Assembly: GCA_027055635.1 (NCBI GenBank)
Contig: JALUMZ010000058.1
Location: forward strand, 1-14,104
Direction: 5' to 3'
Length of the DNA stretch: 14,104 nucleotides
From: Campylobacteraceae bacterium
GTDB lineage: Bacteria; Campylobacterota; Campylobacteria; Campylobacterales; Sulfurospirillaceae
Under the pieces are notes generated by a model, which saw nothing but the letters and a program-made list of their open reading frames with translations, was not told the origin of the DNA and made no database searches. This document shows positions 6,262 to 13,717 of the stretch, piece by piece. A program made the translations under genes and the position numbers. Position 1 is the stretch's first letter, and each line of letters opens with the position of its first letter.

Positions 6262-7709
6262 CAATTCACTCTATAATTTGGTGCCTCATGCGTGATTATG
6301 ACATCATGTACATGGCTCTCTTTTAACCCTGCACTAGTTATCTCTACAAATTCAGCCTTGCGTTGATAATCAGCTATATCAACCCCACCGACATAACCCA
6401 TAGATGACCTAAGTCCTCCTGTAAGTTGATGAATCACATCTTTTATAGAACCCACCAAAGGAACTCTTCCCTCTATACCCTCAGGAACCAACTTATCTGT
6501 CGCAGTTCCTTCTTGGAAATACCTATCTGTACTGCCTTTTGTCATAGCACCGATACTTCCCATGCCCCTATAAGTTTTATATTGTCTTCCTTGATAAGTT
6601 ATGATTTCACCCGGACTCTCTACTGTTCCTGCCAACAAACTTCCAATCATAACTGAGCTAGCTCCTGTTGCTAAAGCTTTGGCTAAATCTCCAGAGTATT
6701 TTATACCTCCATCTGCTATTATCGGCACTCCATTTGCTTTTCCCATACTGCTACACTCATCAATAGCTGAGATTTGAGGAACTCCTACTCCTGCGACTAT
6801 TCTAGTAGTGCAAATACTTCCCGGCCCGATTCCAACCTTTACAGCGTCTGCACCTGCTTCTATGAGTGCGAGTGTTGCCTCTTTTGTAGCGATATTACCT
6901 GCTATTATATCAACACTCAAAGTCTCTTTTATCTTTCTTACCGTATCGATTATACCTTTTGAGTGTCCATGAGCCGAATCAAGCACCAAAACATCTGCGC
7001 CTGCTTCAACAAGAGCTGTTGCACGGTCTAGTTGACCCACACCAATCGCAGCTCCGACTCTAAGTCTTCCAAATTCATCTTTGTTTGCATTTGGATACTC
7101 TTTTCTTTTCTTCAAATCTTTTATAGTAATCAAACCTTCTAGCTTATTATTTTTCCCGACAACCGGAAGCTTTTCAACTTTATTTGTCTTAAAAATTTCT
7201 TCTGCTTGGTCTAGTGTTGTTCCCTTTGAAACTGTGATAAGTGGCATAGGAGTCATCACCTCGCCCACTTTTTTATCATATTTTGTTTCAAATCTAAGGT
7301 CTCTGTTTGTTAATATTCCTATCAAAGTATTTTCATCATTTATAACTGGTACACCGGATATTCTGAATTCACTCATCAAATCAAGAGCTTCTTGTACTGA
7401 TGAATCAAAGTGTACAGAAATCGGATCTATGATTATCCCGCTTTCACTCTTTTTTACTCTTCTAATCTCTCTAGCCTGAGACTCTATATCCATATTTTTA
7501 TGTATGATTCCAATTCCACCTAATCTTGCCATCATGATAGCAGCTCTGTGTTCCGTAACTGTATCCATGGCGGCTGAAACTAAAGGAATATTTAATGATA
7601 TATTTTTGGTTAATTTTGTTTTTAAACTTACTTGCTTAGGAAGAACCTCGGAATATTTTGGCACCAATAGAACATCTTCAAATGTCAAAGCTCTCTTACG
7701 AATTTTCAT
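6261..7709 (-). CDS. guaB: Inosine-5'-monophosphate dehydrogenase
   Basis: GuaB oxidises IMP to XMP with NAD+, the committed step to guanine nucleotides. The 482 residues show the complete bacterial form: the N-terminal barrel with ALTFEDVLLVPKYSE at 7-21, tandem CBS domains at about 93-200 (with RISGVPVINDEN and NKVEKLPVVGKNN), the catalytic loop GPGSICTTRIV with nucleophile C300, the IMP-binding IADGGIKYSG with D333 at 331-340, and the flap region DRYFQE with R396. The start ATG at 7709 has a strong AGGGAGAG upstream and lies two bases after the gatA stop. The stop TGA overlaps the metX start. No truncation or unusual residue was seen. Confidence 0.98.
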   Translation of the reverse strand: MKIRKRALTFEDVLLVPKYSEVLPKQVSLKTKLTKNISLNIPLVSAAMDTVTEHRAAIMMARLGGIGIIHKNMDIESQAREIRRVKKSESGIIIDPISVHFDSSVQEALDLMSEFRISGVPVINDENTLIGILTNRDLRFETKYDKKVGEVMTPMPLITVSKGTTLDQAEEIFKTNKVEKLPVVGKNNKLEGLITIKDLKKRKEYPNANKDEFGRLRVGAAIGVGQLDRATALVEAGADVLVLDSAHGHSKGIIDTVRKIKETLSVDIIAGNIATKEATLALIEAGADAVKVGIGPGSICTTRIVAGVGVPQISAIDECSSMGKANGVPIIADGGIKYSGDLAKALATGASSVMIGSLLAGTVESPGEIITYQGRQYKTYRGMGSIGAMTKGSTDRYFQEGTATDKLVPEGIEGRVPLVGSIKDVIHQLTGGLRSSMGYVGGVDIADYQRKAEFVEITSAGLKESHVHDVIITHEAPNYRVN

Positions 7710-7711
7710 AT

Positions 7712-9076
7712 TTACTCTCTCCCTTTTAATTCTCTCTCTAAACTTAAAGCACCATCAAACAACTCTTGCTCACCGTATGCTTTTGCTATTAATTGTCCGC
7801 CTATCGGCAAACCTTGTGAATTTTTACCTAATGGCACAGAAATACCCGGCAATCCTGCAAGGTTCAAAGAGATGGTATAAGCATCACTGAGATACATCTC
7901 AAGCGGATCTTTCTTGCTGCCAAACTCAAATGCCGGTGTTGGAGCAACTGGGGCAAATATCAAATCTGCCTCTTTGAAAATCTCTTCATACTGATGTTTT
8001 ATCAAATGTCTTGCTTTTTGAGCTTTTATATAATAAGCATCATAATATCCACTACTTAAAACAAAAGTTCCTAACAAAATCCTTCTTTTTACCTCTTCTC
8101 CAAAACCATAACTTCTGCTGTTTAGATACATATCTTTTAAATTATCGCTTGCTTGTCTATTTCCGTATCTTACACCGTCATACCTGCTAAGATTTGCACT
8201 TGCTTCTGCTGTCGCGATGATATAGTAGGTAGCTATGTCGTATTTTGTATTTATAAAATCTTTGTATATTATTTTGTGTCCAGACTTCTCAAGGGCTTTA
8301 ATCCCATCTCTCATCTTTTCTCTTACATCTTCACTAGCCTCTTCAAGATAGTTTTTTATCACGGCTATTGTCATCTTTCTATCAGGATTTAGAGAGTCTG
8401 ATACTTTTTTATGTGCTATATTTGCACTAGTTGAATCATGGCTGTCATGCCCTGCGATTATATCGTACAGTATAGCTGCGTCTTGGACATTTTGCGTTAA
8501 AGGACCAATTTGATCAAGTGAACTTGAGTATGCGCCCAAGCCATATCTGCTTACCTTTCCATAAGTTGGTTTCATTCCCACACATCCGCAAAAAGAGGCA
8601 GGCTGTCTTATACTTCCACCCGTATCACTTCCAAGAGCTGCGATGGCGATACCACCTGCTACTGCTGCCGCACTTCCGCCGCTGCTACCTCCGGGAACTC
8701 TTGAGTAATCATGTGGATTTTTAGTAACTCCATAAAATGAGTTTTCAGTTGAGCTGCCCATAGCAAATTCATCCATATTTGTTCTTCCAAACGGTGCTAA
8801 TCCACTATCTAAGAGATTATTAATAACCGTTGCATTATATGGTGCCTTGTATCCTTGAAGTATATTTGATCCAGATGTTACTTCCCATCCGTTTACCTGA
8901 ATATTATCTTTGATAGCAATAGGAATGCCAAAGAGATATTCGGAGATTTCGCTATTTGTCAACTGTTCGACATAAGCACCTATCTCTTTTTTGTCTTCTA
9001 TCTCTCTTCTTAAATCATCTCTGATATCCTCTATCTCTTCGCTAGGAAGAGCTAAAGCTTCTTTCAAAGTTATCAA
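7712..9076 (-). CDS. gatA: Aspartyl/glutamyl-tRNA amidotransferase subunit A
   Basis: GatA is the amidase subunit of GatCAB. It releases ammonia from glutamine so that GatB can convert Glu-tRNA(Gln) or Asp-tRNA(Asn) to Gln-tRNA or Asn-tRNA. The amidase-signature triad is intact: K56 in IAIKDNI, cis-serine S131 in GGSSGGSAA and nucleophile S155 in DTGGSIRQP. The spacings are 75 and 24 residues, as in GatA. The length is 454. The gatB and gatC genes are not in the window, and gatA sits apart from them in Campylobacter as well (from memory). The start codon is TTG (9074-9076), with AAGGA about six bases upstream. It overlaps the stop of the small membrane ORF as TTGA. Confidence 0.97.
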   Translation of the reverse strand: MITLKEALALPSEEIEDIRDDLRREIEDKKEIGAYVEQLTNSEISEYLFGIPIAIKDNIQVNGWEVTSGSNILQGYKAPYNATVINNLLDSGLAPFGRTNMDEFAMGSSTENSFYGVTKNPHDYSRVPGGSSGGSAAAVAGGIAIAALGSDTGGSIRQPASFCGCVGMKPTYGKVSRYGLGAYSSSLDQIGPLTQNVQDAAILYDIIAGHDSHDSTSANIAHKKVSDSLNPDRKMTIAVIKNYLEEASEDVREKMRDGIKALEKSGHKIIYKDFINTKYDIATYYIIATAEASANLSRYDGVRYGNRQASDNLKDMYLNSRSYGFGEEVKRRILLGTFVLSSGYYDAYYIKAQKARHLIKHQYEEIFKEADLIFAPVAPTPAFEFGSKKDPLEMYLSDAYTISLNLAGLPGISVPLGKNSQGLPIGGQLIAKAYGEQELFDGALSLERELKGRE

Positions 9077-9183
9077 TTTTTATCCTTTCTTGTTTTTACT
9101 AAGATTATACCAACAGCAATTAGTATGAAAATTACCCCTATCGTCTCAAAAATAAATTTTAGAGAAATTGGCTCACTTAGCAT
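9073..9183 (-). CDS. 36-residue single-pass membrane protein between ileS and gatA
   Basis: A short frame fills the ileS-gatA gap. ATG at 9181-9183 lies 11 bases inside the ileS 3' end, and the TGA at 9073-9075 overlaps the gatA TTG as TTGA. The peptide has a short N-terminal polar part (MLSEPISLKF), one hydrophobic helix at about residues 11-29 (ending in IAVGIILV) and a basic tail (KTRKDKN). By the positive-inside rule the tail would be cytoplasmic. The ribosome binding site is poor, so translation may depend on re-initiation after ileS. C. jejuni has a similarly tiny hydrophobic gene (Cj1060c) in the same slot, from memory, which argues that it is real. Function unknown. Confidence 0.7.
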   Translation of the reverse strand: MLSEPISLKFIFETIGVIFILIAVGIILVKTRKDKN

Positions 9184-11959
9184 CACTACTACAACTTGTT
9201 TTTACTTTTTCACCTTTGCACCTTCCACAAAGATCATCTTCTTTTTTTGCTCTATACTTCCAACATCTTGGGCATTTGTATCTTTTTGCAAAATATATCT
9301 TAAATTCATCTTCTCTAACTCTAAATGTAGTTATTGGATTATCTTGCGATGAACATATGATATTGCTTACCGTAAACCAATCTTCTCCATCGGCATTGCT
9401 CAGTTTTTTAAGTTCATTTGAGTTTGAAAAAAGCACCAACTCTAGAGTTGATTTTATCTTTTTATCTTTTTTAAGAGTATCAACTATCTCAAAAAATTTC
9501 TCTCTAGCCTCTATCATATACTCTTCATCAAAAGGTATATTGATCTTTGGTAACTCTTCATACTCCAAATCAAATACACTTTGGCACTCGCCTTTGATAG
9601 TTTTTGGAGCATGCTCTAGTATCTCGTCGACGCTATATGTCAAAATTGGAGCATAGAGCGCCAACATACTTCGAGCGATAAGAGCCATGGCACTCTGGGA
9701 AGATTTTCTAGTAGTTGAATCTTTTTCATCACAGTAGAGTCTATCTTTTGAAATATCAAGATATATGCCACTTAGATGATTTGTTACAAAGTAATTCAAA
9801 AGGGACAAGCCTTTTGCAAAATCATACTCTCTAAAAGCCTCTTTTGTTTGGGCAAAAACTACACTAGCTCTATAGAGTATCCACTTATCTATCGGTGAGA
9901 AATTTTCTAAATTTTCTAAATTTTCTAAATCATTTACATTTGCAAGCAAGAATCTAAATGTATTTCTAATTTTCCTGTACTGCTCACTTATCTGCTTTAA
10001 AATACCATCACTTATCTTTAAGTCTGTCGTATATTCACTCACGCCAACCCATAAGCGAAGTATCTCTACTCCGTACTTTTTAGCTATATGACTAGGGGCG
10101 ATAACATTACCTTTGGATTTGCTCATCTTCTCACCCTTCTCATCTACCGTAAATCCATGGGTAAGTATCTTCTTGTATGGGGCGATACCGTTATTTGCCG
10201 TACTAACTAATAGTGAGCTTTGAAACCAGCCTCTGTGTTGGTCACTTCCTTCAAGATACATAGATGCCGGATAATCACCCGCATCATAATCACTCGATTC
10301 CAGTACGGCTCTCCAAGTGCTACCGCTGTCAAACCAAACATCGAGTATATCCATCACTTTTTCAAGATTTTTACTCTCATAGCCACTATTTGGAACTAGC
10401 AGATCTTCTATCTCCAAATCCCACCAGGCATCAGCCCCTTTCTCATCAAAAATATCAGCTATATAGCTAGTTACTTTCTCATCAAAAATCGGCTCTTTGG
10501 TTGTTTTATCCCTAAAAAATGCGATAGGAACTCCCCAGTCTCTCTGTCTTGATATACACCAATCAGGTCTGTTTTCTATCATAGTGCCTAATCTTTTGAT
10601 ACCTGTTTGAGGATAAAATCTTACACCATTTAACTCATCCATTGCCATTTGTCTAAGACTCTCTTTGCCTTCATCTTTCTTATCCATAGCTATAAACCAC
10701 TGTTTTGTAGCTCTATAAATTATCGGCTTATGAGTTCTCCAACAAAATGGGTATGAGTGGGTAAATTTTGAAACTTTAAGTAGCGAATCTCCTAGCAATT
10801 CTAAAATTTTCTCATTTGATTTAAAAACATGCTCTCCGACAAAACTAGAAGCATCAGGCAATAAAGACTCTTTTACGATAGTATCATCATAGCAACCTCT
10901 TTCATCTACGGGCATTATGACTTCTAAGCCATATTTTAAACCGACTCTATAATCATCCTCTCCATGCCCCGGGGCAGTGTGAACACACCCACTTCCACCG
11001 TCCATGGTTACATGTTCACCTAATATCAATTTTGAGTCTCTGCCGTTTAGTGGGCTGATTGCATATAAATTTTCTAAAAGAGTAGCTTGAAAGCTCTTTT
11101 GAATATCGCCTTTTACTATTCCCTCTTCAAGAAGGTTTTCATAGAGTGCTTTTGCAACTATAAAACCATCTGTTGTTAAAACATAATCTTCTTGGGGATT
11201 AAAACTAATAGCCATATTTGCCGGCAATGTCCAAGGAGTTGTTGTCCAAATGATAACACTCACATCTCCCTCTACATGTAGAGCTTTTTTTGCCTCATCT
11301 TTTAGAGGATATGCTACAAAAATAGAGTAATCTTCTTTATCTTCATACTCTACTTCGGCTTCGGCTAAAGCAGTTCTAGCTGCCCAAGACCAATATACCG
11401 GTTTGCTTCGCTCAATCAAAAGACCTTTTTTTGCAACACCACAAAGAGATCTGTATATGTCAGCCTCAAATTTAAACTTCATGGTCATGTATGGATTTTC
11501 CCAATCCCCTACAACGCCTAAAGCTTTAAACTCTTCTCTTTGTATATCTATAAATTTTCTTGCATGTTCACGGCAAAGCTCTCTTATCTTGCTCTTTGGG
11601 AGACTCTCTTTCTTCTGCTTTCCTATCTTTTTTTCAACTTGTTGCTCAATAGGAAGCCCATGACAATCCCAACCCGGCACATATCTTACATTTTCTCCAA
11701 AGGTATAGTGAGTTTTAACGATTATATCTTTTAAAATTTTGTTTAGCGCATGTCCTATATGGATATGTCCATTTGCATAAGGTGGTCCATCATGCAAAAA
11801 GAAACTCTTTTTTGCATCTTTTCTATTCTCTATCATCTTTTTATATGCATTGCTCTCTTGCGAAAACCACTTTTTATATCTCTTTGGTTCATTTTGAGGC
11901 AGATTTCCTCTCATAGGAAAAGTTGTTTTTGGCAATAGCAATGAATCCTTATAATCCAT
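9173..11959 (-). CDS. ileS: Isoleucyl-tRNA synthetase
   Basis: IleS is the class I synthetase charging tRNA(Ile). It has 928 residues. Visible parts are the HIGH motif at 67-70 within PYANGHIHIGHALNK, the connective-peptide editing domain at about 185-400 with WTTTPWTLPANMA (238-250) and GCVHTAPGHGEDDY (324-337), DWCISRQRDWGVP at 466-478, the KMSKS loop at 611-615, and a C-terminal zinc finger (CPRCWK and CGRCKG) of the bacterial type. The start ATG (11957-11959) has a strong AAGGAG ten bases upstream. It is the promoter-proximal gene of the long minus-strand array. A 9-bp triple repeat encoding LEN-LEN-LEN lies in the linker after the catalytic core. The last bases overlap the next small ORF. 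Confidence 0.98.
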   Translation of the reverse strand: MDYKDSLLLPKTTFPMRGNLPQNEPKRYKKWFSQESNAYKKMIENRKDAKKSFFLHDGPPYANGHIHIGHALNKILKDIIVKTHYTFGENVRYVPGWDCHGLPIEQQVEKKIGKQKKESLPKSKIRELCREHARKFIDIQREEFKALGVVGDWENPYMTMKFKFEADIYRSLCGVAKKGLLIERSKPVYWSWAARTALAEAEVEYEDKEDYSIFVAYPLKDEAKKALHVEGDVSVIIWTTTPWTLPANMAISFNPQEDYVLTTDGFIVAKALYENLLEEGIVKGDIQKSFQATLLENLYAISPLNGRDSKLILGEHVTMDGGSGCVHTAPGHGEDDYRVGLKYGLEVIMPVDERGCYDDTIVKESLLPDASSFVGEHVFKSNEKILELLGDSLLKVSKFTHSYPFCWRTHKPIIYRATKQWFIAMDKKDEGKESLRQMAMDELNGVRFYPQTGIKRLGTMIENRPDWCISRQRDWGVPIAFFRDKTTKEPIFDEKVTSYIADIFDEKGADAWWDLEIEDLLVPNSGYESKNLEKVMDILDVWFDSGSTWRAVLESSDYDAGDYPASMYLEGSDQHRGWFQSSLLVSTANNGIAPYKKILTHGFTVDEKGEKMSKSKGNVIAPSHIAKKYGVEILRLWVGVSEYTTDLKISDGILKQISEQYRKIRNTFRFLLANVNDLENLENLENFSPIDKWILYRASVVFAQTKEAFREYDFAKGLSLLNYFVTNHLSGIYLDISKDRLYCDEKDSTTRKSSQSAMALIARSMLALYAPILTYSVDEILEHAPKTIKGECQSVFDLEYEELPKINIPFDEEYMIEAREKFFEIVDTLKKDKKIKSTLELVLFSNSNELKKLSNADGEDWFTVSNIICSSQDNPITTFRVREDEFKIYFAKRYKCPRCWKYRAKKEDDLCGRCKGEKVKTSCSSDAK
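9900..9926. repeat. 9-bp tandem repeat (three copies) inside ileS
   Basis: Three perfect copies of AAATTTTCT (minus strand AGAAAATTT) are followed by a partial fourth. They encode Leu-Glu-Asn repeated in IleS. Because the unit is a multiple of three, copy-number changes would keep the frame. It is likely a slippage-prone linker between the catalytic core and the anticodon-binding domain. Confidence 0.75.
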
Positions 11960-11994
11960 AATCTCTATACTCCTTGAATCTTAAAAATTAGATG

Positions 11995-12000
11995 ATTTTA
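11995..12000 (-). promoter_or_regulatory. Putative -10 element for the ileS operon
   Basis: The minus strand reads GATAAAAT about 36-41 bases upstream of the ileS ATG, in an AT-rich intergenic stretch, giving a TAAAAT -10-like hexamer. No convincing -35 box is seen, which is common for sigma-70 promoters of Campylobacterota. It is offered because the divergent arrangement requires a leftward promoter between 11960 and 12093. Confidence 0.35.
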
Positions 12001-12028
12001 TCTAAAATCTATTTAAGAACCACTTATC

Positions 12029-12037
12029 TGCTATAAT
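12029..12037 (+). promoter_or_regulatory. Extended -10 promoter for the cinA-like gene
   Basis: TGCTATAAT is a perfect extended -10 (TGnTATAAT), 57 bases upstream of the cinA-like start. There is no recognisable -35, as is usual in this phylum. Transcription would begin near 12044 and produce a leader of about 50 bases. Confidence 0.65.
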
Positions 12038-12049
12038 TACACAAATAGA

Positions 12050-12079
12050 TTTCTTGCAAGCCTCTCTTTTTGCGAGAAA
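12050..12079 (+). promoter_or_regulatory. Leader hairpin upstream of the cinA-like ribosome binding site
   Basis: TTTCTTGCA (12050-12058) can pair with TGCGAGAAA (12071-12079) with one G-U pair, leaving a 12-base loop that ends just before the AAGGAG ribosome binding site (12083-12088). It could affect translation or mRNA stability. It is not a terminator. Functional relevance is inferred only. Confidence 0.3.
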
Positions 12080-12093
12080 ACAAGGAGTATATC

Positions 12094-13185
12094 TTGAGTA
12101 ATTCACTCATAATCATAGGAAAAGAGCTAATCTACAATGAACTGTTTGTCCCTTATATCAAAGATAAACTTCATGAACATATAGACTACTTTGATTCTGA
12201 AATAATTTTAAACAGAAACGATAGTGATTTTTTTATCAAACTTGAAGAATCTATAGAGAAATTTGATCAAACCATTATACTAGTTCCCAAACACTCTTTT
12301 ACATTTGTAAATAAAATCATCTCAACTATGAGTAGTGACAGACTTGAACTGATAGAAGATATGCTTATACCTTCAAAAAGTATCATCTACTCTAAGGACT
12401 CTTATCTTCTTAAGTTTAAAGATAAAATTATAAATGTCCTATCACTCCAAGAGAATGAGAAATTACCTGAAATTTTGGCAGACAGTACAAGCAATAACAA
12501 AAATTTTACAATTATCAATATCGATATAGATTCAGCCAAGCTACTTATAGAGCCGATATGCTCAACCTTTGAAGTCAAAATTGAGGCAACACCAATCATA
12601 GATGGTTGGATAAGCATAAATGCACATAGTTCCAAATATGGAGATTTAGAGAAGTTTACAGACTCGATAAAGTCTCTATTTAGTGATAAATTTATAGAAA
12701 ATCCAAATGTCTTAGAACATATAGTTCAAAAATTAAAAGATAGTGGTAAAAAAATTACAGCTGTTGAGAGTTGTACCGGGGGACAGATATGTTCAGCCAT
12801 AACAAAGATACCGGGCTCTTCAAATGTATTTGATGGTGGAATTGTTAGCTATGCAAACAAAATCAAAGAGTCATGGCTTGGTGTCAGCAGTGAAACACTT
12901 CAGACATATGGTGCGGTTAGTGAAAATTGCATCAATGAAATGCTAGATGGGGTATTGAGCTCTAGTGGCGCTGATTTTGCACTAGCCTCAAGTGGTATAG
13001 CCGGACCAGATGGCGGAAGCAGTGAAAAACCGGTAGGAACAGTCTATATAGGGGTAAAGTCAAGAAATAGTGGGGCTAAAATCCAAAGACTTTTGCTTAG
13101 GGGAAATAGACATTATATACAACAACAAAGCACCTATTTTGCATTTAAACTCTTATTGGAGATAGACAAAAAACTATTTTTTTAA
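12094..13185 (+). CDS. CinA-family protein with C-terminal PncC-like (NMN amidohydrolase) domain
   Basis: This 363-residue protein has a C-terminal half (about residues 205-355) that is a clear CinA C-terminal domain. Landmarks are TAVESCTGGQICSAIT (222-237), the FDGGIVSYANKIKESWLGV segment (246-264), GAVSE (273-277) and SGIAGPDGGSSEKPVGTVYIG (300-320). This domain, in PncC, deamidates nicotinamide mononucleotide in pyridine-nucleotide salvage. The N-terminal half occupies the place of the MoCF-like domain but lacks its usual motifs (such as TGGLGPT), so it is degenerate or divergent. I chose TTG at 12094 because AAGGAG lies six bases upstream; another in-frame TTG at 12070 has no ribosome binding site. 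It is the only plus-strand protein gene, with its own extended -10 promoter and a strong terminator. The link with competence implied by the name CinA is not supported here. Confidence 0.88.
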   Translation: MSNSLIIIGKELIYNELFVPYIKDKLHEHIDYFDSEIILNRNDSDFFIKLEESIEKFDQTIILVPKHSFTFVNKIISTMSSDRLELIEDMLIPSKSIIYSKDSYLLKFKDKIINVLSLQENEKLPEILADSTSNNKNFTIINIDIDSAKLLIEPICSTFEVKIEATPIIDGWISINAHSSKYGDLEKFTDSIKSLFSDKFIENPNVLEHIVQKLKDSGKKITAVESCTGGQICSAITKIPGSSNVFDGGIVSYANKIKESWLGVSSETLQTYGAVSENCINEMLDGVLSSSGADFALASSGIAGPDGGSSEKPVGTVYIGVKSRNSGAKIQRLLLRGNRHYIQQQSTYFAFKLLLEIDKKLFF

Positions 13186-13186
13186 A

Positions 13187-13233
13187 AAAAATGCTATATT
13201 TATGAAAAACCTCTTGACAAATATAGCATTTTT
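13187..13233 (+). terminator. Intrinsic-terminator-like hairpin after the cinA-like gene
   Basis: A perfect 15-bp inverted repeat (arms 13187-13201 and 13219-13233, core AATGCTATATTT) with a 17-base loop begins immediately after the stop codon. It ends in a run of T that belongs to the right arm. The flanking A and T runs make it potentially bidirectional. The loop and right arm overlap the -35 box and spacer of the tRNA promoter. Confidence 0.8.
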
Positions 13234-13242
13234 CTCTATAAT
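13214..13242 (+). promoter_or_regulatory. Consensus sigma-70 promoter of the tRNA cluster
   Basis: TTGACA at 13214-13219 and TATAAT at 13237-13242 are both perfect hexamers separated by exactly 17 bases. The predicted start is near 13249-13250, about 47 bases before the mature tRNA-Lys. A full -35 is uncommon in Campylobacterota and is consistent with strong stable-RNA transcription. Confidence 0.85.
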
Positions 13243-13296
13243 TTCAACCTCATTACAAAGGTGATGGCTTTTAGTGAGAATTAAGATTGTTAAAGT

Positions 13297-13372
13297 GACT
13301 CGTTAGCTCAGCCGGTAGAGCATCTCCCTTTTAAGGAGGTGGCCGTTGGTTCGAATCCAACACGGGTCACCA
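13297..13372 (+). tRNA. tRNA-Lys (anticodon TTT)
   Basis: The cloverleaf is complete. The acceptor stem GACTCGT pairs with ACGGGTC (one G-U pair). The D stem is GCTC/GAGC, and the anticodon loop CTTTTAA carries TTT. The T arm includes GGTTCGAATCC, the discriminator is A, and CCA is encoded. It is first of the four-gene cluster, and its CCA is followed by a seven-T run. Confidence 0.96.
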
Positions 13373-13383
13373 TTTTTTTGTGC

Positions 13384-13459
13384 GACCCCATCGTCTAGTG
13401 GTCCAGGACCCCGCCCTTTCACGGCGGTAACAGGGGTTCAAATCCCCTTGGGGTCGCCA
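13384..13459 (+). tRNA. tRNA-Glu (anticodon TTC)
   Basis: The acceptor stem GACCCCA pairs with TGGGGTC. The anticodon loop CTTTCAC carries TTC on the CCGCC/GGCGG stem. The discriminator is G and CCA is encoded. The body closely resembles E. coli tRNA-Glu. It starts 11 bases after tRNA-Lys, so the two are almost certainly co-transcribed. Confidence 0.96.
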
Positions 13460-13476
13460 TACTTTAGTATAAAGTA
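13460..13476 (+). other. Short hairpin after tRNA-Glu
   Basis: TACTTTA (13460-13466) and TAAAGTA (13470-13476) form a perfect 7-bp stem with a 3-base loop, directly after the tRNA-Glu CCA. No T-run follows, so it is more likely a processing or spacer structure than a terminator. Confidence 0.35.
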
Positions 13477-13507
13477 TCCTGGACAAGATTACTTATCATT
13501 GTTAAAT

Positions 13508-13583
13508 GGTCGTTTAGCTCAGTTGGTAGAGCGCCACCCTTACAAGGTGGATGTCAGAAGTTCGAGTCTTCTAACGACCACCA
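13508..13583 (+). tRNA. tRNA-Val (anticodon TAC)
   Basis: The acceptor stem GGTCGTT pairs with AACGACC. The D stem is GCTC/GAGC, and the anticodon loop CTTACAA carries TAC on a CCACC/GGTGG stem. The T arm includes TTCGAGT, the discriminator is A, and CCA is encoded. It is third in the cluster, 48 bases after tRNA-Glu. Confidence 0.96.
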
Positions 13584-13597
13584 TTTAGTGACACTTT

Positions 13598-13615
13598 GCT
13601 TAGATTTATCTAGGC
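13598..13615 (+). other. Short hairpin between tRNA-Val and tRNA-Asp
   Basis: GCTTAGAT (13598-13605) pairs with ATCTAGGC (13608-13615), eight pairs including one G-U, around a 2-base gap that would in practice give a slightly larger loop. No T-run follows. It may be a tRNA-precursor processing structure. Confidence 0.3.
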
Positions 13616-13628
13616 ACTGTTATAGGTT

Positions 13629-13705
13629 GCGGCGGTAGTTTAGTTGGTTAGAATATCGGCCTGTCACGCCGAGGGTCGCGAGTTCGAGTCTCGTCCGCCG
13701 CGCCA
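13629..13705 (+). tRNA. tRNA-Asp (anticodon GTC)
   Basis: The acceptor stem GCGGCGG pairs with CCGCCGC. The anticodon loop CTGTCAC carries GTC on a TCGGC/GCCGA stem. The T arm includes GTTCGAGTC, the discriminator is G, and CCA is encoded. It is the last tRNA of the cluster. The CCA is followed by seven T (13706-13712). With the GC-rich acceptor and T stems upstream, this could end transcription, as no separate terminator hairpin is seen. Confidence 0.96.
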
Positions 13706-13717
13706 TTTTTTTGTATT

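Noticed and set aside
9168..9656. 162-codon plus-strand frame opposite the ileS 3' end
   Set aside because: It is antisense to the clearly coding ileS C-terminus. Its Leu/Ser-rich composition is typical of the complement of a Glu/Lys-rich gene.
12070..12093. Eight-residue longer N-terminus for the cinA-like protein (TTG at 12070)
   Set aside because: It has no ribosome binding site, and it would make the clear AAGGAG at 12083-12088 coding sequence.
13373..13379. T7 run after tRNA-Lys as a terminator
   Set aside because: tRNA-Glu follows after 11 bases with no promoter between them, and no separate hairpin precedes the T-run, so co-transcription is more likely.
13346..13588. 80-codon plus-strand frame across the tRNA genes
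   Set aside because: It lies over tRNA-Lys, tRNA-Glu and tRNA-Val; strings such as NGRLAQLVERH are classic false translations of tRNA sequence.
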